Part shown: positions 30,895 to 39,890 of the stretch, piece by piece
How the letters are laid out: the number at the start of each line of letters is the position of its first letter
Numbering within the stretch: the stretch's first letter is position 1
Assembly (NCBI GenBank): GCA_016703645.1
Contig: JADJBR010000004.1
Span: 505,501 to 569,500 of the forward strand
DNA: 64,000 bases
Direction of reading: 5' to 3'
Origin: Zoogloea sp.
GTDB lineage: Bacteria; Pseudomonadota; Gammaproteobacteria; Burkholderiales; Rhodocyclaceae
Notes under the pieces: model-generated
What the model saw: only the letters and a program-made list of their open reading frames with translations
Databases searched by the model: none
What the model was told of the DNA's origin: nothing
Translations under genes and position numbers: made by a program

Positions 30895-31770
30895 ATGACG
30901 CCTTCCCGAAGCCGTTTCCTGCCAGTCCGCGGTTTGCGCTATCACCTGCGTGAGTGGGGTGAGCCCGGGGCGCCAATGGTTTTCATGTTGCATGGCTGGA
31001 TGGATGTCTCGGCGTCCTTCCAGTTCATCGTGGATGAGCTTGGGAGCGGCTGGCACGTGATTGCGCCGGACTGGCGCGGCTTCGGAAGAACGGAGTGGCG
31101 TGGGGATGCTTACTGGTTTCCGGATTATCTCGGAGATCTGGACGCGATCCTGACGGCTTGTTCGCCCGGGCAGCCCGTCAATCTGGTCGGACACAGCCTG
31201 GGCGGAAATGTGGCCTGCGTGTATGCAGGGGTCCGCCCGGCCCGGGTTCGGCGGCTGGTTGCCCTGGATGCCTTCGGGTTGGCTGATACGGTGCCTGAGC
31301 AGGCGCCGGGTCGCCTGGAGAAGTGGTTGAGTGATCTGGCCGCGCCGGCCGCCTTTCGCCGCTACCCGGATCTGGACGCATTGGCAGGCCGCCTGCAGCT
31401 TGACAACCCGCGGCTGTCAATCGAGAAGGCACGCTTTCTTGCCACGCATCTCGGTGAGGCTGATGCCGGGGGGGAGATCCGAATGGCGGGTGATCCCGCA
31501 CACAAACGGGTCAATCCGATACTCTATCGGCGAGCCGAGGCACTGGCCTGCTGGCGCAGGGTGAGTGCTCCAACGCTCTGGGTCGAACCCGACATGCCGG
31601 CGTTGCGGCACCGGCTCGGCGTGGACGATGATGCGCATGCGGAAGCCCGGGCCGCTTTCCGGGATTTTCGCGAGATCCGCGTGCCGGACAGTGGGCACAA
31701 CCTGCACCATGACCAGCCGGGAGAGGTGGCCCGGATCATCGAGACTTTCCTGCGGTCCAAGGAATCATGA
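30895..31770 (+). CDS. Alpha/beta-fold hydrolase
   Basis: A 291-residue alpha/beta hydrolase with the oxyanion segment [13 protein letters not shown], the nucleophile elbow GHSLGGNVA (Ser102 or close), an acid residue in the region [12 protein letters not shown] and a C-terminal His in [13 protein letters not shown]. Members of this family cleave esters or related bonds; the substrate is unknown. The start ATG 30895 follows the riboswitch region on the opposite strand. Its stop overlaps the start of the PHP phosphatase gene (ATGA), so they are coupled. Confidence 0.8.
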   Translation: MTPSRSRFLPVRGLRYHLREWGEPGAPMVFMLHGWMDVSASFQFIVDELGSGWHVIAPDWRGFGRTEWRGDAYWFPDYLGDLDAILTACSPGQPVNLVGHSLGGNVACVYAGVRPARVRRLVALDAFGLADTVPEQAPGRLEKWLSDLAAPAAFRRYPDLDALAGRLQLDNPRLSIEKARFLATHLGEADAGGEIRMAGDPAHKRVNPILYRRAEALACWRRVSAPTLWVEPDMPALRHRLGVDDDAHAEARAAFRDFREIRVPDSGHNLHHDQPGEVARIIETFLRSKES

Positions 31771-32606
31771 ACGCTCTCAACGCCGATCTGCATTGTCACT
31801 CCACCGCCTCAGACGGAACGCTGCCGCCCGGTGACGTGGTTCGCCGGGCCCACGCCAATGGGGTCGATCTGCTCGCCCTGACCGATCACGACGAGTTGCT
31901 GGGACTGCCCGAAGCAATGACGGTCGCCGAGGGCTTGGGGCTGCGCTTCGTGCCCGGGGTCGAGATTTCCGTCTCCTGGCTTGATCAGACCCTGCATGTG
32001 GTGGGGCTCGGCATTGACCCCACCAATGAAGCGCTCATCGCGGGGCTTGCCCAGGTCAGAAGCGGGCGGGACGGGCGGGCGGCGCGTATTGCCGCGGAAC
32101 TTGAGCGTATTGGCATTCACGGTGCCCTTGACGGTGCGCTACGTTACGCGGGCAATCCTTCTCTGGTCAGCCGGGCCCATTTCGCCCGTTATCTGGTTGA
32201 GATCGGGATCGCGAAAAACGTCCACGATGTATTCCTGCACTATCTTGCCCGCGGCAAACCGGGCTACGTGGAACACGTCTGGGCGACCCTCGAGGAGGCA
32301 ATGGGGTGGATCAAGGGGGCAGGGGGGCTGGCTGTGGTCGCCCATCCCGGTCGCTACCGCCTCAGTCACGCCGAGATGGAGATCCTGTTTGACCGTTTCA
32401 AGGAGCTCGGTGGCGACGCCATCGAGGTCTCCTGCGGGGCGCATGATGGCGGCCAGGTGCTGGCTTTCGCGCGGATGGTTCGCAAATTTGGCCTGATGGC
32501 CTCGCGTGCCTCCGATTTCCATGGCCCGGAGGATAGTCCCATCGATCTGGGGCGCGCCCCCCCGCTGCCTCCGGATCTCACTCCGGTGTGGTCACGCTTG
32601 ATGTGA
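31767..32606 (+). CDS. PHP-domain 3',5'-nucleoside bisphosphate phosphatase
   Basis: A 279-residue PHP phosphoesterase. The metal-binding motifs are DLHCHSTASDGTL at the N-terminus, LTDHDELLGLPEA, VPGVEISV, AHPGRY and ASDFHGP near the end. This set matches the YciV/RnmAM-type enzymes, which remove the 3' phosphate from nucleotide 3',5'-bisphosphates and trim 5' ends of short RNAs. It is coupled to the upstream hydrolase and followed 30 bases later by yciO, a common neighbour order in betaproteobacteria. Confidence 0.85.
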   Translation: MNALNADLHCHSTASDGTLPPGDVVRRAHANGVDLLALTDHDELLGLPEAMTVAEGLGLRFVPGVEISVSWLDQTLHVVGLGIDPTNEALIAGLAQVRSGRDGRAARIAAELERIGIHGALDGALRYAGNPSLVSRAHFARYLVEIGIAKNVHDVFLHYLARGKPGYVEHVWATLEEAMGWIKGAGGLAVVAHPGRYRLSHAEMEILFDRFKELGGDAIEVSCGAHDGGQVLAFARMVRKFGLMASRASDFHGPEDSPIDLGRAPPLPPDLTPVWSRLM

Positions 32607-32636
32607 CACATCCTTCCTGTTGTTGATTCCTGAATC

Positions 32637-33260
32637 ATGGCCCAGTTCTTTACGCTCCATGCGGAGCAGCCCCAGGCCCGCCTCATCAAGCAGGCGGCGC
32701 AGATCATGCGCGAGGGAGGTCTGGTGGCCTTTCCCACCGACTCTGCCTACGCCCTCGGAGGGCATACGGGTGACAACCCCCTCCTGACCCGCATTCGCCG
32801 CATCCGTGCCGTGGATGAGCGTCATCATTTCACGCTGCTGTGTCGTGACCTGTCCGAAATCGCTACTTACGCCCGGGTAGACAACAGCCAGTACCGCCTG
32901 CTGAAGGCCACCACGCCGGGGCCCTACACCTTCATTCTGGAGGGTACCAAGGAGCTGCCGCGGCGCGTGCTGCACCCGAAGCGCAAGTCGATTGGTTTGC
33001 GGATCCCTGATCATCCGGTCGTATCCGCCCTGCTCGAAGAGCTCGGCGAGCCGCTGCTCAGTTCGACCTTGCTGCTGCCCGGTGACGAGTTTCCCCTCAC
33101 TGATCCTGACGAAATACGTGACCGGCTTGAAAAGGAGGTGGATCTTGTCATCGAGGCGGGCCCGTGCCGCGGTGAAGCGACCACGGTCATCGATCTCACC
33201 AGTGGAATTCCCGTGCTGGTGCGGGAAGGGCGGGGCAGCCTTGCACCGTTTGGCCTGTGA
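32637..33260 (+). CDS. yciO: YciO-type YrdC/Sua5-family protein
   Basis: A 207-residue protein of the YrdC-like fold. It follows E. coli YciO closely: GGLVAFPTDSAYALG, RHHFTLLCRDLSEIATYARVDN (in part), TPGPYTFILEGTKELPRR, KSIGLRIPDHPV and TTVIDLTSGIPVLVREG. The family binds ATP and threonylcarbamoyl-AMP; YciO itself is not the main TsaC enzyme and its role is less certain. It is one member of a small unit with the PHP phosphatase. Confidence 0.85.
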   Translation: MAQFFTLHAEQPQARLIKQAAQIMREGGLVAFPTDSAYALGGHTGDNPLLTRIRRIRAVDERHHFTLLCRDLSEIATYARVDNSQYRLLKATTPGPYTFILEGTKELPRRVLHPKRKSIGLRIPDHPVVSALLEELGEPLLSSTLLLPGDEFPLTDPDEIRDRLEKEVDLVIEAGPCRGEATTVIDLTSGIPVLVREGRGSLAPFGL

Positions 33261-33327
33261 TCTGCTTTTCGGCAGGGGGGTGTAGGCCCCAGTCTGTTAG
33301 AATCGCGGCCCTTCGGCTTCGTCATCC

Positions 33328-33987
33328 ATGCAAGAACTCATCTCGACCCTGACCATCTGGGCACTGCCCGTGCTGTTCGCCATCACGCTCCACGAGGCGG
33401 CGCACGGCTATGCGGCTCGTCATTTCGGCGATTCGACCGCCGAAAGGGCGGGTCGAATCAGCCTGAATCCGCTTCGTCATATCGATCCCATGGGGACCGT
33501 TGTCGTACCGGCGCTGATCGTTGCAGTAAGCACGCTCTCCGGTGGTTCGCCGATGCTGTTCGGTTGGGCCAAGCCGGTGCCGGTGGATTTCGGCCGCCTG
33601 CGGCACCCCAAGGCTGACATGCTTTGGGTGGCTGCTGCCGGGCCGTTTGCCAATCTTGTCATGGCCCTCTGCTGGGCGATGCTGTTTCGCTTCGCAATCA
33701 TGTCGCCCGAGAACGTTTACGCCCTGCCGTTGGCGAAGATGGCGGATGCCGGGATGCAGATCAATGCAGTGTTGATGCTCCTGAACCTCTTGCCCATTCC
33801 ACCCCTCGATGGCGGGCGGATCGCGGTCAGTCTTCTTCCGGCCGGGCCGGCCTACACCTTTTCGCGACTTGAGCCCTACGGCTTTCCGATTCTTTTGGTA
33901 TTGCTATTCACCGGTATCCTTGGCGACATTCTTGGGCCGTTGGTGGCCATTTTCCGTTTTGCACTTGCAACCGTTATTGGACTTTGA
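33328..33987 (+). CDS. Site-2 protease family (M50) membrane metallopeptidase
   Basis: A 219-residue intramembrane zinc protease-like protein with five or six membrane helices. The zinc motif HEAAH (in ITLHEAAHGYAARHFGD) is near residue 21 and the second metal-binding segment is NLLPIPPLDGGR near 152. These small single-domain members lack PDZ domains; their substrates are unknown. It lies just upstream of trpS with a 6-base gap, a conserved neighbour pair in betaproteobacteria. Confidence 0.88.
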   Translation: MQELISTLTIWALPVLFAITLHEAAHGYAARHFGDSTAERAGRISLNPLRHIDPMGTVVVPALIVAVSTLSGGSPMLFGWAKPVPVDFGRLRHPKADMLWVAAAGPFANLVMALCWAMLFRFAIMSPENVYALPLAKMADAGMQINAVLMLLNLLPIPPLDGGRIAVSLLPAGPAYTFSRLEPYGFPILLVLLFTGILGDILGPLVAIFRFALATVIGL

Positions 33988-33993
33988 TCATTC

Positions 33994-35196
33994 ATGTTCG
34001 CTGAACGCGTCCTCTCCGGCATGCGTCCCACGGGGCGCCTCCACCTCGGCCACTATCACGGTGTACTCAAGAACTGGGTCAAGGTGCAGGCGGAGTATCC
34101 CTGCCTGTTCTTTGCGGCCGATTGGCACGCCCTGACGACCGATTACGACAACCCCCGAGGGATTGAGGCCAGCGTCTGGGAGATGATCGTCGACTGGCTT
34201 GCCGCGGGCGTCGATCCTTCCCAGGCGACCATCTTCATCCAGTCCCGCGTGCCCGAGCATGCCGAGTTGCACTTGCTCATGTCCATGATGACGCCCTTGG
34301 GCTGGCTCGAGCGCGTGCCGACCTACAAGGATCAGCAGGAAAAGCTGGCCGGCAAGGATCTGACCACCTACGGTTTCCTGGGCTACCCGCTGCTGATGAG
34401 CGCCGACATCCTGATCTACCGCGCCGACAAGGTGCCGGTGGGGGAGGATCAGCTGCCCCACGTGGAGTTCACCCGCGAACTGGCCCGCCGTTTCAACCAC
34501 ATGTACGGCCGTGAGCCCGGTTTCGAGGAGAAGGCCCGGGAGGCAATCAAGAAGCTTGGCTCCAAGCGCGCCAGGCTTTACGAGGAATTCCGCACCCGAT
34601 TCCAGCAGAACGGTGACGAGGAGGGGCTGGCCCTTGGCAAGGCCCTGCTCGAAGAGGCCCAGAGCCTCTCCCTTGGCGACCGGGAGCGTCTCTATGGCTA
34701 CCTCGAAGGCAGTGGCAAGGTGATTCTCGTCGAACCTGGTGCCTTGCTGACGGAGGCGTCGCGCATGCCCGGACTGGACGGTCAGAAGATGTCCAAGTCT
34801 TACGGCAACACGATCTTCCTGCGCGAAGAGGCGGAGCCGCTGACCAAGAAGATCCGCACCATGCAGACGGATCCTGCCCGCGTGCGGCGCACCGACGCAG
34901 GTGATCCGGAGAAGTGCCCGGTGTGGCAGTTCCACGTGATCTACTCCGACGACAGCACGCGGCAGTGGGTCACCGAGGGCTGCAAGAGCGCCGGCATCGG
35001 TTGTATCGAGTGCAAGCAGCCGGTCATTGATGCCGTGTTGAAGGAGCAGGATGGCATGCGGGAGCGGGCCCAGCCCTATCTCGACGACCCCTCTCTGGTG
35101 CGCAGTATCGTTGCCGATGGTTGCGACCGGGCGCGAAAGCTGGCCCAGGAGACCATGCGCGAGGTACGGGACGCCATGGGCCTGAGCTATAGCTGA
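33994..35196 (+). CDS. trpS: Tryptophanyl-tRNA synthetase
   Basis: A 400-residue class I synthetase that charges tRNA-Trp. The HIGH-like motif is HLGHYHG (after SGMRPTGRL) and the KMSKS motif is complete in GQKMSKSYGN. The protein is longer than the 330-residue E. coli form, with an insertion in the middle and a C-terminal region carrying SAGIGCIECKQP, as in the longer betaproteobacterial type. Confidence 0.93.
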   Translation: MFAERVLSGMRPTGRLHLGHYHGVLKNWVKVQAEYPCLFFAADWHALTTDYDNPRGIEASVWEMIVDWLAAGVDPSQATIFIQSRVPEHAELHLLMSMMTPLGWLERVPTYKDQQEKLAGKDLTTYGFLGYPLLMSADILIYRADKVPVGEDQLPHVEFTRELARRFNHMYGREPGFEEKAREAIKKLGSKRARLYEEFRTRFQQNGDEEGLALGKALLEEAQSLSLGDRERLYGYLEGSGKVILVEPGALLTEASRMPGLDGQKMSKSYGNTIFLREEAEPLTKKIRTMQTDPARVRRTDAGDPEKCPVWQFHVIYSDDSTRQWVTEGCKSAGIGCIECKQPVIDAVLKEQDGMRERAQPYLDDPSLVRSIVADGCDRARKLAQETMREVRDAMGLSYS

Positions 35197-35278
35197 TGAC
35201 GGGCGGGGTGGTGTTTCGTGGATTTTTGCCTTGGAAGCATGCCCCTCGCGTGTTAGCCTGCGCTGAATAGGAAGGGCG

Positions 35279-36118
35279 GTGGCCGTGATGACTGCTGACC
35301 TTGATCTGGCCCCCCTGGCCGATCCGCTGGACGCCATCATCGGCAGAATGTACGGGCAGCCGATTTTTGATCTGCCCAAGGATCTTTACATTCCGCCCGA
35401 TGCGATGGAGGTCATTCTCGAGGCCTTCGAGGGCCCGCTTGATCTGCTGTTGTATCTGATACGCAAGGCAAATATCAACGTACTCGATATTCCGATGGCG
35501 CCGTTGACGGCCCAGTATCTGGAGTACGTCGAGGCCATGCGCAAGCACAACCTGGAGCTGGCCGCGGATTATCTGCTGATGGCGGCGACCTTGCTGGAAA
35601 TCAAGTCGCGCCTGTTGCTGCCGCGACCGCCCCGGCCGGAGGAAGACGAAGAGCCTGATCCGCGGGCGGAACTTGTGCGTCGCCTGCTTGAGTATGAGCA
35701 GGTGAAGCTGGCGTCGATGCGCCTGGATGCCTTGCCGCGTGTGGAGCGGGATTTTGAATGGGTTGGGGTGTTTGTAGCCGAGAAGGTGGTGGAGCGCCTC
35801 CCCGAGGTCAGCCTGCATGATCTGCAGCTGGCCTGGTTGAAGATTGCCCGTCAGGCTCGGCTGAAGCGGCATCATACGATTCAACGGGAAGAGATGTCCG
35901 TGCGTGAGCACATGACCCTGATTCTCCGGCGGCTTCGTGATGACAGCTTTGTCGTTTTCGAGTCACTCTTTGACCCGAAGCTCGGTGTTGCCAGCCTTGT
36001 GGTGAGTTTTCTTGCGACCCTCGAACTGGTCAAGGAAAGGCTGGTTGTGGTAACCCAGAATGAGGCCTTTGCGCCGATCTATGTGAAGCGTGCCGACAGT
36101 GCAGCCGGAGACGCCTGA
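35279..36118 (+). CDS. scpA: Segregation and condensation protein A
   Basis: A 279-residue kleisin that bridges SMC heads in chromosome condensation, working with ScpB. The core begins [35 protein letters not shown] (partly cited) and continues with [21 protein letters not shown], typical of ScpA. The start could be GTG 35279, GTG 35285 or ATG 35288; AGGAAGG at 35269-35275 fits any of them. The end overlaps scpB. Confidence 0.9.
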   Translation: MAVMTADLDLAPLADPLDAIIGRMYGQPIFDLPKDLYIPPDAMEVILEAFEGPLDLLLYLIRKANINVLDIPMAPLTAQYLEYVEAMRKHNLELAADYLLMAATLLEIKSRLLLPRPPRPEEDEEPDPRAELVRRLLEYEQVKLASMRLDALPRVERDFEWVGVFVAEKVVERLPEVSLHDLQLAWLKIARQARLKRHHTIQREEMSVREHMTLILRRLRDDSFVVFESLFDPKLGVASLVVSFLATLELVKERLVVVTQNEAFAPIYVKRADSAAGDA

Positions 36119-36671
36119 AGAATTAAAGCGGGTGCTGGAAACGGCCCTGCTGGCTGCTGCTGCGCCGGTTCCGGTAGCTGATCTGCGCCGATTGTTCGAG
36201 GAGGATCCTGGTAGTGATCTGGTGCGGCGCCTGCTCGTCGAGCTTGCCGAAGACTGGCAGGGGCGCGGTGTTGAGCTGGTGCAGACGGCGGGCGGATGGC
36301 GCTTTCAGACCCGCCTGGAGTATCAGGTCTATCTGGACCGACTCAAGCAGGAGCGCCCGCCCAGATATTCCCGGGCTGTTCTGGAGACCCTCGCGATCAT
36401 TGCTTATCGCCAGCCGGTGACCCGTGGCGACATCGAAGACATTCGCGGTGTGGTGGTTTCCAGCAACGTATTGAAGACCCTCGAATCGAGAGGGTGGGTG
36501 GATGTGGTGGGTCATCGGGATACGCCCGGGAGACCCGGCCTGTATGCCACGACCCGAAAATTCCTGGAGGATCTTGGTCTGCGCAGCCTGACCGAGTTGC
36601 CTCCGCTGACTGAAATCGAAAGGATCATGGATCTTGTCGACCTCCCAAAAACCGAAGAACCGGCCGTTTAA
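36090..36671 (+). CDS. scpB: Segregation and condensation protein B
   Basis: A 193-residue protein with two winged-helix domains; it binds ScpA in the SMC complex. Diagnostic segments are [19 protein letters not shown] and [22 protein letters not shown]. The GTG at 36090 lies inside scpA (29-base overlap); GTG 36099 is also possible. The 3' end overlaps rluB by 38 bases, giving a tightly packed scpA-scpB-rluB unit. Confidence 0.9.
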   Translation: MPTVQPETPEELKRVLETALLAAAAPVPVADLRRLFEEDPGSDLVRRLLVELAEDWQGRGVELVQTAGGWRFQTRLEYQVYLDRLKQERPPRYSRAVLETLAIIAYRQPVTRGDIEDIRGVVVSSNVLKTLESRGWVDVVGHRDTPGRPGLYATTRKFLEDLGLRSLTELPPLTEIERIMDLVDLPKTEEPAV

Positions 36672-37797
36672 GGCCAAGTCAGGCAAGCCCGGACAGGAGT
36701 CTGGTCGCCAGGGTCCGCCGTTGGACCAGGGGGGCGGACGCCGGGGGCGTGGCCGTCCTGATGCGGAGGGTAACCGTGGCGGGCGTCCGCCTCGTGGCGA
36801 GGATGAAGGCCGGCAGCCAAAGAGCAATGCGTCGGCCATCGGGCTCAGCGATCTTGCCCCCGGGCGGGGCAACTGGCGTGCCAAGCGCCAGGCGGCGGCC
36901 ATTGCCGGTGGCGCGAGTCCTTATCCTCTCGCCAGCAGCGAGCTCTTGCCGGCGGTTGAAGGCGAGCGTCGACGCAAGCCCGAAGACTCGACCTACACGG
37001 AGCCCCAGCGTCTGCACAAGGTGCTTGCCGCGGCGGGTATCGGCTCCCGGCGGGAGATTGAAGAGTGGATCGTTGCGGGGCGCATTTCCGTCAACGGCGA
37101 ACCGGCAGATGTCGGACAGAAGGTGGGTCCGGGTGATCGCGTCAGGGTCAATGGCAAGCTGATGCCCATCCGCTTCGCCGTGCGGATCCCGCGTGTTGTG
37201 ATTTATCACAAACCCGAAGGCGAGATTGTTTCCCGCGATGATCCGGAGGGCCGGCCCACGGTTTTTGATCGGCTGCCGAACCTTCGCAAGGGGCGCTGGA
37301 TTGCCGTTGGTCGCCTGGACTTCAATACCTCCGGCCTGTTGTTGTTCGTCAATGACGGTGATTTGGCCAACAAGCTGATGCACCCTCGCTACGAACTGGA
37401 CCGCGAATATGCGGTGCGGATCCTCGGGGAGCTTGATGAGGCGCAGAGAGATGTGCTGTTGAAGGGTATTGAGCTTGAGGATGGGATTGCCCGATTCAAT
37501 ACCCTTCTGGATGGGGGTGGGGAGGGGGCCAACCATTGGTATCGGGTGACGCTTTCCGAGGGGCGGAACCGGGAGGTGCGCCGGATGTTCGAGGCCTTGG
37601 GGTTGACGGTCAGCCGTCTGATGCGGGTTCGCTACGGCCCTGTCGTTCTGCCCTCGCGGCTCAAGCGGGGAATGTGGGAGGACATGCCGGTTGAGCAGGT
37701 GTGCGCGCTGGCTGGGCTTCCCAAGCCCGATACGGCGGGCGGCAAGGGCAAGCGGACTGCGCCCCAGCCTCGCCGTACGCAGCCGCAAGCCCGTTGA
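36634..37797 (+). CDS. rluB: 23S rRNA pseudouridine synthase RluB-like with long basic N-terminus
   Basis: A 387-residue RsuA/RluB-type enzyme that makes pseudouridine in 23S rRNA. Residues 1-115 are low-complexity and rich in Gly, Arg, Lys and Pro. Then come an S4 domain ([20 protein letters not shown]) and the catalytic domain with the Asp in [13 protein letters not shown], and a second low-complexity tail rich in Gln, Pro and Arg. The TTG at 36634 is used because it lies in the right frame with AAAGGA about 10 bases upstream. The disordered ends probably bind rRNA. Confidence 0.88.
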   Translation: MSTSQKPKNRPFKAKSGKPGQESGRQGPPLDQGGGRRGRGRPDAEGNRGGRPPRGEDEGRQPKSNASAIGLSDLAPGRGNWRAKRQAAAIAGGASPYPLASSELLPAVEGERRRKPEDSTYTEPQRLHKVLAAAGIGSRREIEEWIVAGRISVNGEPADVGQKVGPGDRVRVNGKLMPIRFAVRIPRVVIYHKPEGEIVSRDDPEGRPTVFDRLPNLRKGRWIAVGRLDFNTSGLLLFVNDGDLANKLMHPRYELDREYAVRILGELDEAQRDVLLKGIELEDGIARFNTLLDGGGEGANHWYRVTLSEGRNREVRRMFEALGLTVSRLMRVRYGPVVLPSRLKRGMWEDMPVEQVCALAGLPKPDTAGGKGKRTAPQPRRTQPQAR

Positions 37798-37810
37798 TAT
37801 AGGGTCAAAA

Positions 37811-37839
37811 TTGCGCCCGCCCTGGCGGGCTGCTATAAT
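37811..37839 (+). promoter_or_regulatory. Sigma-70 promoter for rimP-nusA-infB
   Basis: TTGCGC (37811-37816) and a perfect TATAAT (37834-37839) are separated by 17 bases. The spacer contains an inverted repeat GCCCGCC-CT-GGCGGGC (37814-37829), which could be a leftover rluB terminator or an operator. It precedes a structured leader. Confidence 0.8.
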
Positions 37840-37850
37840 CTTTGTGTTTT

Positions 37851-37933
37851 ATCGGTTCGAAAGAGCCGATCGGCCCTGAAGAGGGCCGACATCCGGTCGA
37901 ATTTAAACAGGGATGGGCGTTTCGCCCATTTTT
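37851..37933 (+). promoter_or_regulatory. Structured leader with attenuator-like terminator before rimP
   Basis: Three hairpins follow the promoter: 37851-37857 with 37864-37870 (ATCGGTT/AGCCGAT), 37871-37877 with 37882-37888 (CGGCCCT/AGGGCCG, loop GAAG), and 37913-37919 with 37923-37929 (ATGGGCG/CGCCCAT, loop TTT) followed by TTTT. The third has the form of a rho-independent terminator placed about 18 bases before rimP. Confidence 0.7.
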
Positions 37934-37950
37934 CATTTGTGGGCCAGGAA

Positions 37951-38379
37951 ATGGAGCTGCAGAAACTGATCGAGCAGACTGCGGAAGGTCTCGGCTACGA
38001 ACTCGTAGATTTCGAAACCTCGCCCCGCGGCAGGCTCATGCGGATCTTCATCGATTCGCCCAACGGTATCACCGTTGATGATTGCGCCATGGTGAGCAAT
38101 CAGTTGGTGCGGGTCTTCGAAGTTGAGAATGTTGATTACGATCGCCTTGAGGTGTCTTCTCCGGGGCTTGATCGTGCGCTCAAGAAACCCGCTGATTTCG
38201 AGCGCTTTGCCGGTCAGGACGTGCAGGTCCGTCTCTCCATGCCGGTCGCGAATCAGCGCAATTTTGCCGGGGTGCTGCAAGGTCTCAAGGACGGAGTGGT
38301 GACCTTGGAGACGGAAAAGGGATCGATGGAGATCCCGTTTGAAGATATCGAGAAGGCCCGCCTGGTTCCCAGGTTTTAA
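37951..38379 (+). CDS. rimP: Ribosome maturation factor RimP
   Basis: A 142-residue protein needed for 30S subunit maturation. The N-terminal part reads MELQKLIEQTAEGLGYELVDFE and the central part DDCAMVSNQLVRVFEVEN, as in other RimP proteins, with the C-terminal SH3-like half ending in IPFEDIEKARLVPRF. ATG 37951 is chosen from family alignment; a GTG at 37939 is also in frame. First gene of rimP-nusA-infB-rbfA-truB. Confidence 0.9.
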   Translation: MELQKLIEQTAEGLGYELVDFETSPRGRLMRIFIDSPNGITVDDCAMVSNQLVRVFEVENVDYDRLEVSSPGLDRALKKPADFERFAGQDVQVRLSMPVANQRNFAGVLQGLKDGVVTLETEKGSMEIPFEDIEKARLVPRF

Positions 38380-38400
38380 GGGATTTGGAGGTTTGCAGGT

Positions 38401-39873
38401 ATGAGCCGCGAAATTTTGCTGTTGGTCGATGCGCTGGCGCGCGAGAAGAATGTTTCCAAGGAAATCGTTTTCTCCGCGCTGGAGTCCGCTCTCGCTCAGG
38501 CGACCAAGAAACGCATCAATGACGAAGCCGATGTGCGCGTCTCCATCAATCGGGAAACCGGCGACTACGAGTCCTTCCGGCGTTGGCAGGTGCTGCCCGA
38601 TCCGGAGGTGGAGAATGACGAAGCCCAGATGGGCTTGATCGATGCTCGTGAGGAGTATCCGGACATCCAGGTTGGCGACTACGTGGAAGAAGGGCTTGAG
38701 CCCATCGATTTCGGTCGCATCGGTGCCCAGGCGGCGAAGCAGGTGATCCTGCAGAAGGTGCGTGACGCCGAGCGCGAGCAGATCCTCAATGACTTCCTGG
38801 AGCGCAAGGAGTACATCATCTCCGGCAGCATCAAGCGCATGGAGCGGGGCAATGCCATCATCGAAGTGGGGCGCCTAGAGGCAGTGCTGCCTCGCGATCA
38901 GATGATTCCAAAGGAAAATCTGCGCGTGGGCGATCGGGTCAAGGCCTACCTGCTACGTATTGATCGTGGGGCCCGTGGTCCGCAGCTGATCCTGTCGCGC
39001 ACCGCCCCCGAGTTTGTGATGCGGCTGTTCGAACTGGAAGTGCCCGAGATTGATGACGGCCTGCTCGAGATCAAGGCCTGTGCCCGGGATCCCGGCCTGC
39101 GAGCCAAGATCGGCGTCAAGTCCAATGATCCGCGTATCGATCCGATCGGCACCTGCGTTGGTTTGCGTGGGTCGCGGGTCACCGCGGTGCGTAACGAGAT
39201 CGGTGGGGAAAACATCGACATCGTGCTGTGGTCCCCCGAGCCGGCCCAGTTCGTCATCGGTGCCCTCCAGCCTGCGGAAGTCTCTTCCATCGTTGTCGAT
39301 GAGGAGGCTCACGCCATGGATGTGGTTGTTGATGAAAACAATCTGGCCATTGCCATTGGTCGCAATGGGCAGAATGTCAAGCTTGCTTCCGAACTGACGG
39401 GCTGGAGCATCAATCTGATGACCGAGGCGGAGTCGGAGCGTAAGTCCGAGGCCGAGCACAGCACGGTCCGTCAGCTGTTCATCGCCAAGCTTGATGTGGA
39501 TGAGGAAGTTGCCGACATCCTGATCGACGAGGGTTTCTCCTCCCTTGAGGAGATTGCCTACGTGCCGCTGGCAGAAATGCTGGAAATCGAATCCTTCGAC
39601 GAAGAAACGGTGAATGAGCTGCGCAACCGCGCCCGTAACGTGCTCCTCACCGAAGCCATCGTCACTGAGGAACAGCTGGAAACCGTTGCCGAAGACTTGC
39701 TCGGCCTTGAAGGCATGGACAAGCCGCTGGCTGCCAAGCTGGCTCAGGGTGGCGTTCATACCCGCGACGAACTTGCTGATCTGGCGGTCGATGAGTTGAT
39801 GGAAATGTCGGGGCTGGACGAAGAGCGGGCCAAGAATCTGATCACCAAGGCGCGCGCGCACTGGTTCGAGTAA
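38401..39873 (+). CDS. nusA: Transcription termination/antitermination factor NusA
   Basis: A 490-residue RNA-polymerase-associated protein. It has the N-terminal polymerase-binding domain ([20 protein letters not shown]), an S1 domain (about 135-200), two KH domains (including [11 protein letters not shown] and [15 protein letters not shown]) and two C-terminal acidic repeats (about 370-490) typical of proteobacteria. It controls pausing, termination and antitermination. RBS GGAGG lies 10 bases upstream of the ATG. Confidence 0.96.
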   Translation: MSREILLLVDALAREKNVSKEIVFSALESALAQATKKRINDEADVRVSINRETGDYESFRRWQVLPDPEVENDEAQMGLIDAREEYPDIQVGDYVEEGLEPIDFGRIGAQAAKQVILQKVRDAEREQILNDFLERKEYIISGSIKRMERGNAIIEVGRLEAVLPRDQMIPKENLRVGDRVKAYLLRIDRGARGPQLILSRTAPEFVMRLFELEVPEIDDGLLEIKACARDPGLRAKIGVKSNDPRIDPIGTCVGLRGSRVTAVRNEIGGENIDIVLWSPEPAQFVIGALQPAEVSSIVVDEEAHAMDVVVDENNLAIAIGRNGQNVKLASELTGWSINLMTEAESERKSEAEHSTVRQLFIAKLDVDEEVADILIDEGFSSLEEIAYVPLAEMLEIESFDEETVNELRNRARNVLLTEAIVTEEQLETVAEDLLGLEGMDKPLAAKLAQGGVHTRDELADLAVDELMEMSGLDEERAKNLITKARAHWFE

Positions 39874-39890
39874 TACCCCGGAGGTTCAAG

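Noticed and set aside
30561-31194. Longer start for gcvT extending through the riboswitch
   Set aside because: The open frame runs through aptamer and terminator sequence; the family N-terminus begins at 30561.
37798-37950. tRNA gene in front of rimP, as metY in E. coli
   Set aside because: No cloverleaf or T-arm sequence could be fitted; the stems present are three simple hairpins.
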